Positions 18,004-26,835 of a stretch of DNA of 64,000 nt are shown in pieces. Origin of the DNA: Elusimicrobiales bacterium. GTDB taxonomy: Bacteria; Elusimicrobiota; Elusimicrobia; Elusimicrobiales; Elusimicrobiaceae. The stretch spans positions 1 to 64,000 of the forward strand of contig JBAZJT010000011.1 in assembly GCA_041651175.1 (NCBI GenBank), read 5' to 3'. A model generated the notes under the pieces. It did no database searches. It saw only the letters and a list, made by a program, of their open reading frames with translations, and was not told where the DNA came from. The translations under genes were made by a program, and so were the position numbers. Numbering within the stretch: the stretch's first letter is position 1; each line of letters starts with the position of its first letter.

Positions 18004-21000
18004 GCTTGCCGACATAAAGCAGCGGCTGGACGCGAAATACACTTTCGGCAGAAACGTCATCGTGGACGCCGGCGCGGGAACCGGCAAGACGCGCCTGCTG
18101 ACAGAGAGGCTGGCCTTCTGGATTATCGGCATAAAGCACGGCTGGCTGGGCGAAGGCGAGTCCCCTGCGGAACGGCTGGTGGCGCTGACCTTCACCGAAA
18201 AAGCCGCCGCGGAGCTGAAGCTGCGCCTTTGCGCCAGGCTGGCAGACGCGGCGTCCGGTTTTTCCGGCGGCGGCTGGCGGGACGACGAATTTCTGGCGGA
18301 AGCGGCGGCGCGCTCCGCCTGTTCCCCGGCGGAGATGGGCAAATCCGCCGCGCTGGCGCTGCAGCGGCTGGACAGGGCGCAGATAGGCACCATACACAGC
18401 TTCGCCTCGCATGTGCTGCGGCTTTATCCGGTGGAGGCGGGCATAGACCCCGCCAGCGAGATTGACGCCGGCGCGGCCTTTGACGCCGCCTTTGACCGCC
18501 TCTGGCGCAACTGGCTGGAGGAGGAGCTTTCCGGCTCCGGCGGGCGGGAGGCTTTGTGGAAAAAAACGCTGCGCGCAACCGGCATGGAAGAGCTGCGCGC
18601 GCTTGCCCGCGCGCTCTGCGGCGGCAGACTTGAAAATTACGACCCGAGGCCGCATTTCACTAAACTGGCTGAAATATGCGCGGCAAAAGCCCGGCGGGCA
18701 GCGGAATTATCCGCGCTGTATGCTCCGGCGAACAAACCGCGCGCTCTGGAAAAAGCGCTGGATGGGGCGGCGGCCTCGCTGGCAGCAGTTTCGCGCGCGC
18801 TGGAAAACGGGGACTTTTCCGCGCCGCATCCCGCGCCGGAGAATAAAAAACCCGCCAAACCCGCCAATTGGCCCGACCAGGATTTTGAGGAGGCCAAAGC
18901 GCTGCTTTCCTTCGCGGCAACAGCCACGGTTTCCGGCCAGGCGGCGGTGCTGGACGCGGCTGAACTGATTGCGCCTTTCGCCGCCAAAACCCGCGCCGCC
19001 TATGCCGGGCAGGCCATGCTTTCTTTTGACGACCTGCTGCTTAAGTCGCGCAACCTGCTGCGCGACAACCCGTCCGCGCGCGCGGAGCTCAAGGCCAGGT
19101 TCAAGACGCTGCTGATAGACGAATTCCAGGACACGGACCCGCTTCAGGGAGAACTGCTGCTCTATCTTGCCGAGGAAGGCAAATCCTCCGCCCCGGACTG
19201 GCAAAGCATACGGCTGGAGCCGGGCAAACTTTTTATCGTGGGCGACAGCAAGCAGTCCATATACCGCTTCCGAGGCGCCGACATACGCGCCTACGGCGAG
19301 TTTGAAAAGCTCATGGAATCCCAAGGCGCGCTGCGCTGCGCGCTGAGCGTCAATTTCAGAAGCGGGCGGGAGATTGTGGAGGCCGTCAACTCCGCCGTGC
19401 CGCCGGTCATGCAGCCAGCCGAGGGGATGCAGCCCGCCTATTCGCCCATAACGCCGTGCCCGCAGGCGCAGTCCGCGCCGGCGCGCCCCCGTGTGGAGAT
19501 ATTTCTGGCCCCGCCTCCCAGGGAAGGCGCCCCCTCCGCCGGCGGCTGGCGGCGGACACAGGCCGAATTCATCGGCGGCTGGATAGAGGAAAACTCCGGC
19601 TCGCTGGAGATAGAGCCGGGACGCAAACTCGCGCTAAAAGACGTTGCGCTGCTTTTCCGCTCGGCCACGGGGCTGGACGAATACCTCAACATCTTCAAGC
19701 GGCGCGGCATCAGATACGCGGTGGAGGAGGACAGGTTTTTCTACTCCGCCCAGGAAACCGCGGACCTGATGAATCTGCTTAAAGCGGCCAGCGACCCGGC
19801 GGACAAAACCGCGCTCTGCGGAGCGCTGCGCTCGCCGCTGGGCGGGCTGGACGACGGCGAGCTTTACGCGCTTTCCCGCGCAAATGGGCTGGATTACACG
19901 CGCGACGCGCCCTCCGGCTTTGAGGCCGCAGGCCGGCTCTACGCGATATTGCGGGAGCTTAACTCGCTTGCCGCCTCCGCCCCGCTGGATGATTTTGTCG
20001 GGCGGGCGATAGCCGCCGTCCGCGCGCCGGAGATTCTGGGCCGCGCCTATCACGGGGAACAGACGGTTTCAAACATAGCCAAGTTCGCGCGCATAGCGGC
20101 GGCGCACAGCCTGGACCAGGGATTGGGGCTGTCCGGTTTCATAAGCCGCGCGGGCCGGTTCATGGAGGACCGCGCGCGCGAGGGCGAAAGCCCGCTGGCA
20201 GACGAGTTCACAGACGCCGTCCGCGTCATGACCGTGCACAAGGCCAAAGGGCTGGAGTTTCCGGTAGTTTTCCTGCCTGATATAACCGCGCGCAGGCGCG
20301 CAGGCAGCGGCGAGGACGCGCTGTGCGACTGGGCCTGCGGCATGACCGGGCTGCGCGCCGGCAAATCACGCGACTGCGCCATGGCGGTTCTTGAAGAACA
20401 GCAACGCGCGCACGAAAACTTTGAGGAAGCGCGCATTTTCTATGTCGCCATGACCCGCGCCAGAAGCAGGCTTATACTGGCCGGCAACCGCGAAAAGCCG
20501 CCGGAAATCTCTTTCGGCGGATTTCTGGCGAAGGCGGGCTTTATTCCGCCCTCTCCCGAGGAGGAGGCCGGATTCCGCTGCTCGCCGCTTGCTCCGGTAA
20601 AAGACATCCCCGCGCAAGCCATGGCCCCGCAGCCGCGCCGCGCGGCGGAGCAGCCCCCGCGCGCCGCCGAATGGGCCGCCCGCTGGCGGCGCAGGCTTGA
20701 GGCCCGCGACGCCGAGGCGGGCAGGAGAACATTCGCCACCCCCACCGGCGCGGAGCGCGACGCTGAAACCGGGCATATCCGCCAGGAGATTTCCGAATTT
20801 GCGGGACCGGACAGGCTGCTAATCGGCAAGCTCTGCCACCGCGTGCTGGAATTGCACGATTTTTCGCGCGCCATAACGCGGGACGAGACGGAGCGCGCGC
20901 TGAACTATTTCGCCTTCCAGCACCATGTGCCGGATTATAAAGCCGCCGCAGACGAGGCTTTCGGCATCCTCTCACGTTTTGCCGCAAGCGGCATTTACGG

Positions 21001-21286
21001 CGAAATAGCCGCCGGCGAGATACTGGGGCGGGAACTGCCGTTTGCGCTTGAGCAGGAGGATGGCTCCCTCATGCGGGGCGTGATTGATATGGCCTTCCGG
21101 CGGGAGGGGAAACTGGTTCTGTTTGATTACAAGACCGAGGCCGCCCCCGCCGGCGGAGAGGCCGCCGCGGCGGAAAAGTACCGCGCGCAGGCTCGTGCCT
21201 ACCGCAAAGCCGCGGGCCTGATATTCGGAGAGGACGCGCTGGCGGAAATCATATTCCTGCGCTCGCTTTCCCGCGCGGTAATATAA
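17993..21286 (+). CDS. addA: AddA-like UvrD-family helicase/nuclease
   Basis: ATP-driven helicase and nuclease of the AddAB complex. Helicase motifs run in order: AGAGTGKTRLL (Walker A, ~25), LTFTEKAA (Ia), LLIDEFQDTD (II), VGDSKQSIYRFRGAD (III), VNFRS (IV), VMTVHKAKGLEFPVV (V) and FYVAMTRARSRL (VI). The C-terminal nuclease has RGVIDMAF and LFDYKTE. Length (1097 aa) is typical. It is co-transcribed with addB. No Chi-like site can be deduced from sequence alone. Confidence 0.92.
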   Translation: MTNELADIKQRLDAKYTFGRNVIVDAGAGTGKTRLLTERLAFWIIGIKHGWLGEGESPAERLVALTFTEKAAAELKLRLCARLADAASGFSGGGWRDDEFLAEAAARSACSPAEMGKSAALALQRLDRAQIGTIHSFASHVLRLYPVEAGIDPASEIDAGAAFDAAFDRLWRNWLEEELSGSGGREALWKKTLRATGMEELRALARALCGGRLENYDPRPHFTKLAEICAAKARRAAELSALYAPANKPRALEKALDGAAASLAAVSRALENGDFSAPHPAPENKKPAKPANWPDQDFEEAKALLSFAATATVSGQAAVLDAAELIAPFAAKTRAAYAGQAMLSFDDLLLKSRNLLRDNPSARAELKARFKTLLIDEFQDTDPLQGELLLYLAEEGKSSAPDWQSIRLEPGKLFIVGDSKQSIYRFRGADIRAYGEFEKLMESQGALRCALSVNFRSGREIVEAVNSAVPPVMQPAEGMQPAYSPITPCPQAQSAPARPRVEIFLAPPPREGAPSAGGWRRTQAEFIGGWIEENSGSLEIEPGRKLALKDVALLFRSATGLDEYLNIFKRRGIRYAVEEDRFFYSAQETADLMNLLKAASDPADKTALCGALRSPLGGLDDGELYALSRANGLDYTRDAPSGFEAAGRLYAILRELNSLAASAPLDDFVGRAIAAVRAPEILGRAYHGEQTVSNIAKFARIAAAHSLDQGLGLSGFISRAGRFMEDRAREGESPLADEFTDAVRVMTVHKAKGLEFPVVFLPDITARRRAGSGEDALCDWACGMTGLRAGKSRDCAMAVLEEQQRAHENFEEARIFYVAMTRARSRLILAGNREKPPEISFGGFLAKAGFIPPSPEEEAGFRCSPLAPVKDIPAQAMAPQPRRAAEQPPRAAEWAARWRRRLEARDAEAGRRTFATPTGAERDAETGHIRQEISEFAGPDRLLIGKLCHRVLELHDFSRAITRDETERALNYFAFQHHVPDYKAAADEAFGILSRFAASGIYGEIAAGEILGRELPFALEQEDGSLMRGVIDMAFRREGKLVLFDYKTEAAPAGGEAAAAEKYRAQARAYRKAAGLIFGEDALAEIIFLRSLSRAVI

Positions 21287-21292
21287 GACTCT

Positions 21293-21655
21293 CTACCAAA
21301 TTCTTTTTTCCACCATAAAACAGGCGTTGGCAACAACTTCCATGCCGGCGGCTTTGGCGCTGTCTATGGCGGAGCGGGATTCGGAGCCGGGCTGCATCCA
21401 GACTTTTCCGATGCCCAGCCGCTTGCAATCCTCCACCAGCTTTTCGGTGATTTCGGGGGGAACGACCGTCATCAGAGTATCGGGCTTTTCGGGCAACTCG
21501 TCCAGGCTGCGGAATATTTTTCGGCCAAGAACCTCCCCGCCGGCGGGGTTCAGCCCGAAAACGCAATAGCCGGAGGCGATAAGGTCGCGGAATATGCGGA
21601 AGCCGAACTTGGCCTCGTTGCGCGAAACGCCGGCTATGGCTATGACTTCCTTCAT
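21293..21655 (-). CDS. CoA-binding (Rossmann-fold) protein, YccU type
   Basis: A 120-aa single-domain CoA_binding_2 protein. It shows IAGVSRNEAKFGFRI (nucleotide-binding turn), GLNPAGGEVLG and VVPPEITEKLVEDC. Related proteins bind CoA or nucleotides, but their physiological role is poorly defined. It starts in the stop of the nucleoid protein gene (ATGA overlap) and ends the feoAB operon. Confidence 0.85.
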   Translation of the reverse strand: MKEVIAIAGVSRNEAKFGFRIFRDLIASGYCVFGLNPAGGEVLGRKIFRSLDELPEKPDTLMTVVPPEITEKLVEDCKRLGIGKVWMQPGSESRSAIDSAKAAGMEVVANACFMVEKRIW

Positions 21656-21939
21656 GCGCCGGGGAAATTCAGCCCCGCCACCGCGCCCATTTTTTTGGCG
21701 GCAAGCTGCATGGACAACTCTATGGCGCGGTTCACGGTTTCCCGGACGGCCTGCTCCAGCGCCTGCGGCTGCGCGCCGGCGGAGTTTATCTTAACCTCGG
21801 TCACCCTCTGCGAGCCGTTCATCTTCACGTGCACAAGCCCGTCGCCGCTGGCGGCCTCCACGGTTTCGGCGTCAAGCTGTTTTTTCATCTCTTCCATCTT
21901 GGACTTGAGCTGCATCAGCTCCTTGATTTTGTCAAGCAT
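21652..21939 (-). CDS. ybaB: YbaB/EbfC-family nucleoid-associated protein
   Basis: A small DNA-binding dimer (95 aa). ATG at 21939 is chosen because GTGGAGG lies just upstream and it begins with the family's MLDKIKELMQLKSKMEEMKK pattern. VHVKMNGSQRVTEVKIN is the conserved beta-sheet core. Usually it sits next to recR or dnaX; here it lies between feoAB and a CoA-binding protein and overlaps the feoB stop. Confidence 0.88.
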   Translation of the reverse strand: MLDKIKELMQLKSKMEEMKKQLDAETVEAASGDGLVHVKMNGSQRVTEVKINSAGAQPQALEQAVRETVNRAIELSMQLAAKKMGAVAGLNFPGA

Positions 21940-23917
21940 GCAACCTCCACAGCAGGGATATGAAATGCAGCAGCGACGCGACGGCAAACGCCGCCGCGAA
22001 ATTAAGCGCGGCAATTTTGAAAGTATCCTTCACCCCGACCTCGTTTGAGAGCGCGGCAAGCGAGGCGGCGCAGGGCATGTAGCCGGCCAGGAAAACCGAC
22101 GCCGTAACTATCTGCCATGACGACAGTTCAAACGGGACCAGCAGCGCGATGGAAACGTCTTTTCGCAGAAAGCCCAGCAAAATCGGCGAGGCGGTGTCCG
22201 GCGGCAGGCCCAGGCACAGCGACACAGGCCCCTTAAAAACCGACGCCAGCCGGTCCGCCAGCCCGGACCACTGCGCCAGCGCGATGACGGCAATGCCGGC
22301 CATTATCATGGGCGCGGCCTCTACGATATAATTTTTAAAGCGCAGCCACAGCTTGGAGCCGTACACCCGCGGATTGGGCCACTGCCAGGCCGGGATTTCC
22401 ACGAACAATTCCGGCTCCGCGCCCTTCATTATTTTGTTGAGCGCGTAGCCGGCCAGCGCGCCTGTCAGCAAAAGCGTGCCGAAAACAGCCAGCACATAGC
22501 CGAAACCGCGCGGCGCAAGCAGTGAAATTATCATCGCGCTCTGCGGCATGCACGGCGCGGCCAGCAAAGTAAGGCTGAGGGCTATGATTTTCTCGCGCCG
22601 GGTCTCCAGCACGCGGGTGGCCAGAATGCCGGGCACCTTGCAGCCAAGCCCCAGCAGCACCGGCACGGAGGCGTAGCCGTGCAGCCCGATTTTGTGCAGC
22701 ACGGCGTCCAGCAGCACGGCAAGGCGGGGGATATAGCCGGTGTCCTCCAGAAATCCCAGCGCGGCGTAAAACGCCAGCACATAGGCCAGCACCGGCACGA
22801 AAGCCACATACACGCCGGAGGTCAGCACGCCGAAACCGCTCAGCGGCTCGCCCGGAGCGCCGAAAAGCAGCTTGACGGCCATGTTGTAATGCGACGGTTC
22901 CAGCAGTTGCAGCAAAGGCAGATACAAATGGTAATAAGCCGGCCCCAGAACATAATCAACGAGCCCCTCCCCGACAAGGCGCACAAAATAAAATGACGCC
23001 GCCAGCACAAGCAGCGCTATGGGTATGCCGGTGGCCGGCAGAATGGAAAGCGAGGCCATTTTCTCCAGCGCGGAGGGATGCCTGTGCGCGATATGCTGGG
23101 CGCGGCGGCTGATTTCGCCTATCAGCTTCCATTTCTCGTCAGAGGATGGGGGAACGGCGGAGGGGGGGGCAAGCTCGCCGCGCATGGCGGAGGCGGCCTG
23201 TTTTTCCAGCTCGGGCAAACCCTCGCCGCTTACCGCCACGAAAGGCACGCAGGGCGCGCCCAGCATTTTTGAAAGGGCGTCCGCGTCTATGGTGATGCCC
23301 CGCATCCTGGCAATGTCCCACTTGTTTAGCAGTATTATGACGGGCCGCTTCAGCGACAGTATCTCCAGCGCGAAAAACAGGTTCCGCTCAAGGCTGGTGG
23401 AATCCACCACGTGGATGAATACCGAATCTTCGGCGCCTTCAAGCATCCGGCAGGCCACTTCCTCGGCCTTGCAGGAGGCTTCAAGGCTGTAGGCGCCGGG
23501 AACGTCGGTTATGCGGCACTGCTCTCCCCCCAGCCTGGCCGAGCCGTGCAGATATTCCACCGTGGTTCCGGGATAGTTGGAGCTTATCGCGCCTATGCCG
23601 GTCAGCCGCGAAAACACCACGCTTTTGCCCACGTTCGGGTTTCCGGTCAGAAGAACGGGAAAGGGGCGCGGCTCCACGGAGACATGCTCGCATATCCTGC
23701 GGCCAAGCGCGACCTGGCAGCCCGCCGCCTCCACCACCGCCGCCCCGCCCGGAGCCGAGGATATTTTGCGGATTTGCCGCCCCTCGTAAATCCCCATGGC
23801 GGAAAGCCGCTTGCGCATGAACTCTCCGCCCGCTATGGCGGTAACTTTGGCGCTCGCCCCGTCCCGCAGAGAGGCTAAAGTGGCATTCCCGGTTTTACAG
23901 GGCACGGCAGAAGGCAT
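21932..23917 (-). CDS. feoB: ferrous iron transporter, FeoA-FeoB fusion
   Basis: Imports Fe2+ across the inner membrane. Residues ~10-85 are a FeoA-type SH3 domain (LRDGASAKVTAIAGG, RLSAMGI, GRQIRKI). The FeoB G domain follows: GNPNVGKS (G1), DVPGAYS (G3), NKWD (G4). Then come a GDI-like helical region and a C-terminal transport domain with about eight membrane segments, including the LLGLGCKVPGI motif. Its length is near FeoB size despite the fusion, so the C-terminus is short. ATG at 23917 starts the FeoA domain; a longer in-frame opening exists but looks non-coding. A TonB-independent Fe2+ route fits an anoxic habitat. Confidence 0.92.
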   Translation of the reverse strand: MPSAVPCKTGNATLASLRDGASAKVTAIAGGEFMRKRLSAMGIYEGRQIRKISSAPGGAAVVEAAGCQVALGRRICEHVSVEPRPFPVLLTGNPNVGKSVVFSRLTGIGAISSNYPGTTVEYLHGSARLGGEQCRITDVPGAYSLEASCKAEEVACRMLEGAEDSVFIHVVDSTSLERNLFFALEILSLKRPVIILLNKWDIARMRGITIDADALSKMLGAPCVPFVAVSGEGLPELEKQAASAMRGELAPPSAVPPSSDEKWKLIGEISRRAQHIAHRHPSALEKMASLSILPATGIPIALLVLAASFYFVRLVGEGLVDYVLGPAYYHLYLPLLQLLEPSHYNMAVKLLFGAPGEPLSGFGVLTSGVYVAFVPVLAYVLAFYAALGFLEDTGYIPRLAVLLDAVLHKIGLHGYASVPVLLGLGCKVPGILATRVLETRREKIIALSLTLLAAPCMPQSAMIISLLAPRGFGYVLAVFGTLLLTGALAGYALNKIMKGAEPELFVEIPAWQWPNPRVYGSKLWLRFKNYIVEAAPMIMAGIAVIALAQWSGLADRLASVFKGPVSLCLGLPPDTASPILLGFLRKDVSIALLVPFELSSWQIVTASVFLAGYMPCAASLAALSNEVGVKDTFKIAALNFAAAFAVASLLHFISLLWRLHA

Positions 23918-23960
23918 ATATCCATTATTCCAAGAAAACCGTTTCCCGTCAAGAAAAGAG

Positions 23961-23984
23961 CAGGCCCCGCATAAGCGGGGCCTG
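23961..23984 (-). terminator. rho-independent terminator
   Basis: A 10-bp stem (CAGGCCCCGC / GCGGGGCCTG) with a 4-nt loop, followed on the minus strand by a T-rich CTCTTTTCTTG. It lies 20 nt after the stop of the Pro/His-rich protein gene and separates it from feoAB. Confidence 0.85.
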
Positions 23985-24004
23985 CCTGTCTGCGTCAATT
24001 CGGC

Positions 24005-25264
24005 TCAGTTCACAGCGCCGTCATTAACATCGGCGTCTGCCGCATCTCTATGGCCGCCATGCCCTCCGCCGGGATGGCCGCCGGGGTTGCCGCCGGGATG
24101 GCCTCCACCCCAACCGCCGCCAGGGTTAGGCGTAGGCTGCGGAGAGGGCTGCGGATGCCACGGCTGTGGCGCAGGCTGCGGATGGTTCGGCTGCGGCGCA
24201 GGCTGAGGATGATTCGGCTGCGGACCGGGTTGCGGATGATGCCCGCCGGACGGCGGATTCGGCTGCGGCCCCGGGTGATTCGGCTGCGGCGCAGGCTGAG
24301 GATGATTCGGCTGCGGACCGGGTTGCGGATGATGCCCGCCGGACGGCGGATTCGGCTGCGGCCCCGGGTGATTCGGCTGCGGCGCAGGCTGAGGATGATT
24401 CGGCTGCGGACCGGGTTGCGGATGATGCCCGCCGGGATGCGGCCCCGGATGCGGACCGCCGGGCTGAGGATGAACCGGTTGCGGGGGATAGTGATGATTC
24501 CACGGATTATGCCCCGGATAGGGATGATGATGGTAATTCCAATTGGGGTCCGGAACATAAGGATACCAGGGCCCAGGCCCGGCCCAGCCGTTGTTGAAAT
24601 CCTCAAGCCAAGCCACCGCATACCCCGCCATGCAGGATGCCTCGCCTTCGGAGAATACCGCGGTGTTCATATAGCCCTTGGCAACGCTGCCGTTGAAGTG
24701 CAGATAGTAATTGCCCCCAGCATCGCCGATGGTTACCCCGCCCGCAAGGTTTACGCCCACACGTATGGCGTCGCCGCCGTCCGGTGTCGGAATATGCCCT
24801 GTTATTATCGCGGTGGTGGGGCCGTTCTGCCTGAATTCCAGGTCCACATCCTCGCCGCGCACCAGATACACGCTCGGTTCGTCCGGAGCGTTAAGCCGGT
24901 GAACCTCATAGGATATATCCGCGTTTTCCACGGTGGCCCGCACTGCGTAATCGCCGTAGCCGTTGCGGGTAACGGTAACATAGAAGGCATTTTCGTCGTC
25001 CCATATCGTGGTAACATTCCCGTTGCGCACCATCGGGACATCGCGCAATTCCACCCTCGGGTCGGGGGCTTCCTCTTCCGGCGGGGCCTCCCCGTCCTTC
25101 ACGCCGGAAACAGCCATTCTGGCGGCGTCAGGCATGGGCACGTCCGCGGCATCGCTTATTCTAAACGGCGCAAGCTGCGGAATGCCCCTGTCCGCCAGGC
25201 CAAGCGCAAACAGCGGCGGCGCGCCAAAGACGGCAACCGCCAGAACAGAAACGACTTTCAGCAT
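24005..25264 (-). CDS. secreted protein with repetitive Pro/His/Gln tail (family A paralogue)
   Basis: Function unknown. ATG at 25264 follows GGGGAGGAG and starts a Sec signal peptide ending near LFALGLAD, like that of the protein at 266-1084. Residues ~55-220 form a beta-rich domain (NAFYVTVTRNGYGDYAVRA, IPTPDGGDAIRVGVN, YYLHFNG). The tail (~235 to the end) is made of GPQPNHPQPAPQ-type repeats with a histidine every 4-9 residues, then a Gly/His-rich stretch and an acidic end. It lies between iron (FeoAB) and manganese (MntP) transport genes, so metal binding by the His tail is an attractive but unproven idea. Confidence 0.82.
   Translation of the reverse strand: MLKVVSVLAVAVFGAPPLFALGLADRGIPQLAPFRISDAADVPMPDAARMAVSGVKDGEAPPEEEAPDPRVELRDVPMVRNGNVTTIWDDENAFYVTVTRNGYGDYAVRATVENADISYEVHRLNAPDEPSVYLVRGEDVDLEFRQNGPTTAIITGHIPTPDGGDAIRVGVNLAGGVTIGDAGGNYYLHFNGSVAKGYMNTAVFSEGEASCMAGYAVAWLEDFNNGWAGPGPWYPYVPDPNWNYHHHPYPGHNPWNHHYPPQPVHPQPGGPHPGPHPGGHHPQPGPQPNHPQPAPQPNHPGPQPNPPSGGHHPQPGPQPNHPQPAPQPNHPGPQPNPPSGGHHPQPGPQPNHPQPAPQPNHPQPAPQPWHPQPSPQPTPNPGGGWGGGHPGGNPGGHPGGGHGGHRDAADADVNDGAVN
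24182..24440 (-). repeat. 93-bp coding tandem repeat
   Basis: About 2.7 copies of a 93-bp unit, in register with 31 codons, encode HHPQPGPQPNHPQP / APQPNHPGPQPNPPSGG blocks. The anchor CGGCTGCGGCGCAGGCTGAG recurs at 24188, 24281 and 24374, exactly 93 bp apart, and the complete copies look identical. This points to recent expansion and probable length variation. Confidence 0.9.
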
Positions 25265-25414
25265 TTTGGCTCCTCCCCTTGACATATTCAGAGCACACTG
25301 CGGATGATAGCATTTCCGTCGCGCATCTGCCTTGGTTGTCGCATATGCCCCGTTTCAGGGACAGGGCCGCAAGACCTATCGCGGCGGCAGCGGGCAAAGT
25401 GATATTGTTTCCAT

Positions 25415-25939
25415 ATGCCTGTTCTTGAAATTCTTCTGATAGCGGTTGCCTTGTCCATGGACGCGGCGGCAGTGGCAGCCGCAGCCGGCGCGGCGGAAGG
25501 TTCTTTCCGCGTAAAACGCGCCCTGGAGATGGCTGCGTATTTTGGCGGCTTCCAGGCGGCCATGCCCGCGCTGGGCTGGCTTGCCGGAGCGGCCGCGGCG
25601 CAGCACATGGCGGCATTCGCCGGCATGGCGGCGGCAGCGCTTCTGGCCGCGGTGGGCGCCAAAATGATATGCGCCGCCGTAAGCGGAGAGGAAACCGGCA
25701 AGCTCCCGCTGCCCGCGCTGGCGCTGGCCACCAGCGTGGACGCGTTCGCTGTGGGGGCGGGGTTTTCGCTGCTTTCCGTGCCGCTTCTTGCGCCGTGCAT
25801 GGTCATCGGCGCGGTTACATTCCTGCTGACGCTGTCCGCGTTTTACGCGGGCATACGGCTTGGGAAAATGATAGGCGGGAAAGCCGAGGCGGCGGGGGGA
25901 ATTGTTCTTGTCATCATCGCCATAAGCCTAATCAAATAA
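25415..25939 (+). CDS. mntP: putative manganese efflux pump MntP
   Basis: A 174-aa membrane protein with about six helices and the duplicated family motif: ALSMDAAAVA in the first half and ATSVDAFAVGAGF in the second, each with the Asp needed for Mn2+ export. It is divergent from the secreted Pro/His-rich gene. I looked for a yybP-ykoY manganese riboswitch upstream and did not recognise one. Confidence 0.85.
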   Translation: MPVLEILLIAVALSMDAAAVAAAAGAAEGSFRVKRALEMAAYFGGFQAAMPALGWLAGAAAAQHMAAFAGMAAAALLAAVGAKMICAAVSGEETGKLPLPALALATSVDAFAVGAGFSLLSVPLLAPCMVIGAVTFLLTLSAFYAGIRLGKMIGGKAEAAGGIVLVIIAISLIK

Positions 25940-25941
25940 AA

Positions 25942-25969
25942 GCCCGCCGCCGGGTATCCGGCGGCGGGC
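25942..25969 (-). terminator. rho-independent terminator between convergent genes
   Basis: A 12-bp perfect stem (GCCCGCCGCCGG / CCGGCGGCGGGC) with a GTAT loop. On the minus strand it is followed by TTTTATTTG, so it mainly serves the thioredoxin gene and may also stop mntP. Confidence 0.85.
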
Positions 25970-25985
25970 GGCGAAGCGGAATTTT

Positions 25986-26555
25986 TCAGGATTTCTTTGC
26001 CGGAGAAAGAACCTTCTCTATCGCGGCGGAAAACGTTTTCTCGTCGCCGTCGTCGTATCCCAGCCATTTGCCGGCCACATCGTGTGAACTGTCCAGCAGA
26101 TAGAAATTCGGCACGCCGTGCGCCTTGTAGGCAACGGAAACCGGCTTGCCGCCGACCACTATAGGAAACGACAATTTGTATTTCTGGGCAAAGTCGCGCG
26201 CTTTTTCCGGCGCATTTTCCGTGGAAATGCCCAGCACCGCCAGCCCCTTCGGGCCGTAGGTTTCGCTGATATGCTGCATCACCGGAGCGGCAAACTTGCA
26301 ATACGGGCAGTAGGAGGTGAAAAACATCACCAGCACCGGCTTGCCGGCATAGCTGGCAAGGTCCACATTCACGCCGTCGTAGCCGTTAAGCGAAAAATAG
26401 GTGTCCTTTTTGACATAAGCCGGTTTTTCCGGCGCGGGCGCCTGCGCGGGCGCAACTGCGGCGGATGACACCGCCACCGGCGCTTCCCCCTGCGCGCAAA
26501 AAGCGGGAACCGACAGACAGCCTAACGACAACGCGGCAATTGTGAGTTTTCTCAT
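25986..26555 (-). CDS. exported thioredoxin-like (TlpA/ResA-type) protein
   Basis: Thiol-disulfide exchange protein in the periplasm. ATG at 26555 opens a clean signal peptide (MRKLTIAAL...), followed by a Pro/Ala linker and a TlpA-type thioredoxin domain with active site FFTSYCPYC and cis-Pro HGVPNFYLL. The insert between beta strands matches the AhpC/TSA subgroup. Partners are not evident; possible roles are cytochrome maturation or disulfide reduction. The promoter ends 6 nt before the ATG. Confidence 0.85.
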   Translation of the reverse strand: MRKLTIAALSLGCLSVPAFCAQGEAPVAVSSAAVAPAQAPAPEKPAYVKKDTYFSLNGYDGVNVDLASYAGKPVLVMFFTSYCPYCKFAAPVMQHISETYGPKGLAVLGISTENAPEKARDFAQKYKLSFPIVVGGKPVSVAYKAHGVPNFYLLDSSHDVAGKWLGYDDGDEKTFSAAIEKVLSPAKKS

Positions 26556-26561
26556 TGAACA

Positions 26562-26591
26562 ATTAAACAAAAAAACCCCGTTTCCTGTCTA
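26562..26591 (-). promoter_or_regulatory. promoter of the thioredoxin-like gene
   Basis: On the minus strand: TAGACA (26591-26586), an 18-bp spacer and TTTAAT (26567-26562), ending 6 nt before the ATG at 26555. This predicts a leaderless transcript; no ribosome-binding site is present. Confidence 0.5.
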
Positions 26592-26660
26592 TGCGGAAGG
26601 CGCCTTCTAATGATAAAATATAAGGGTCGCATCATACTCTGCGGATACTCAGGAGGATAT

Positions 26661-26831
26661 ATGGCCTACAAAATCAATGCCGAAGCATGCATCAACTGCG
26701 GCGCGTGCGAACCCGCCTGCCCCGTGCAGGCGATAACAGAGAGCAACGAAAAACGCGTCATAGACGCCGCCAAGTGCATAGACTGCGGAGCCTGCTCCGG
26801 CACCTGCCCGGTTCAGGCAATAGCGCAGTAG
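26661..26831 (+). CDS. 2[4Fe-4S] ferredoxin
   Basis: A 56-aa bacterial-type ferredoxin with two CxxCxxCxxxCP motifs (CINCGACEPACP and CIDCGACSGTCP), one per cluster. ATG at 26661 is set by AGGAGGATAT immediately upstream; the longer reading frame is not needed. Low-potential electron carrier for anaerobic metabolism. Confidence 0.95.
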   Translation: MAYKINAEACINCGACEPACPVQAITESNEKRVIDAAKCIDCGACSGTCPVQAIAQ

Positions 26832-26835
26832 ACGG

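Noticed and set aside
24126..24597. Long repetitive reading frames on both strands over the 93-bp repeats
   Set aside because: They are shadows of the GC-rich repeat. Only the minus-strand frame has a ribosome-binding site, signal peptide and paralogue.
25290..25414. Manganese (yybP-ykoY) riboswitch before mntP
   Set aside because: None of the conserved loop sequences could be found.
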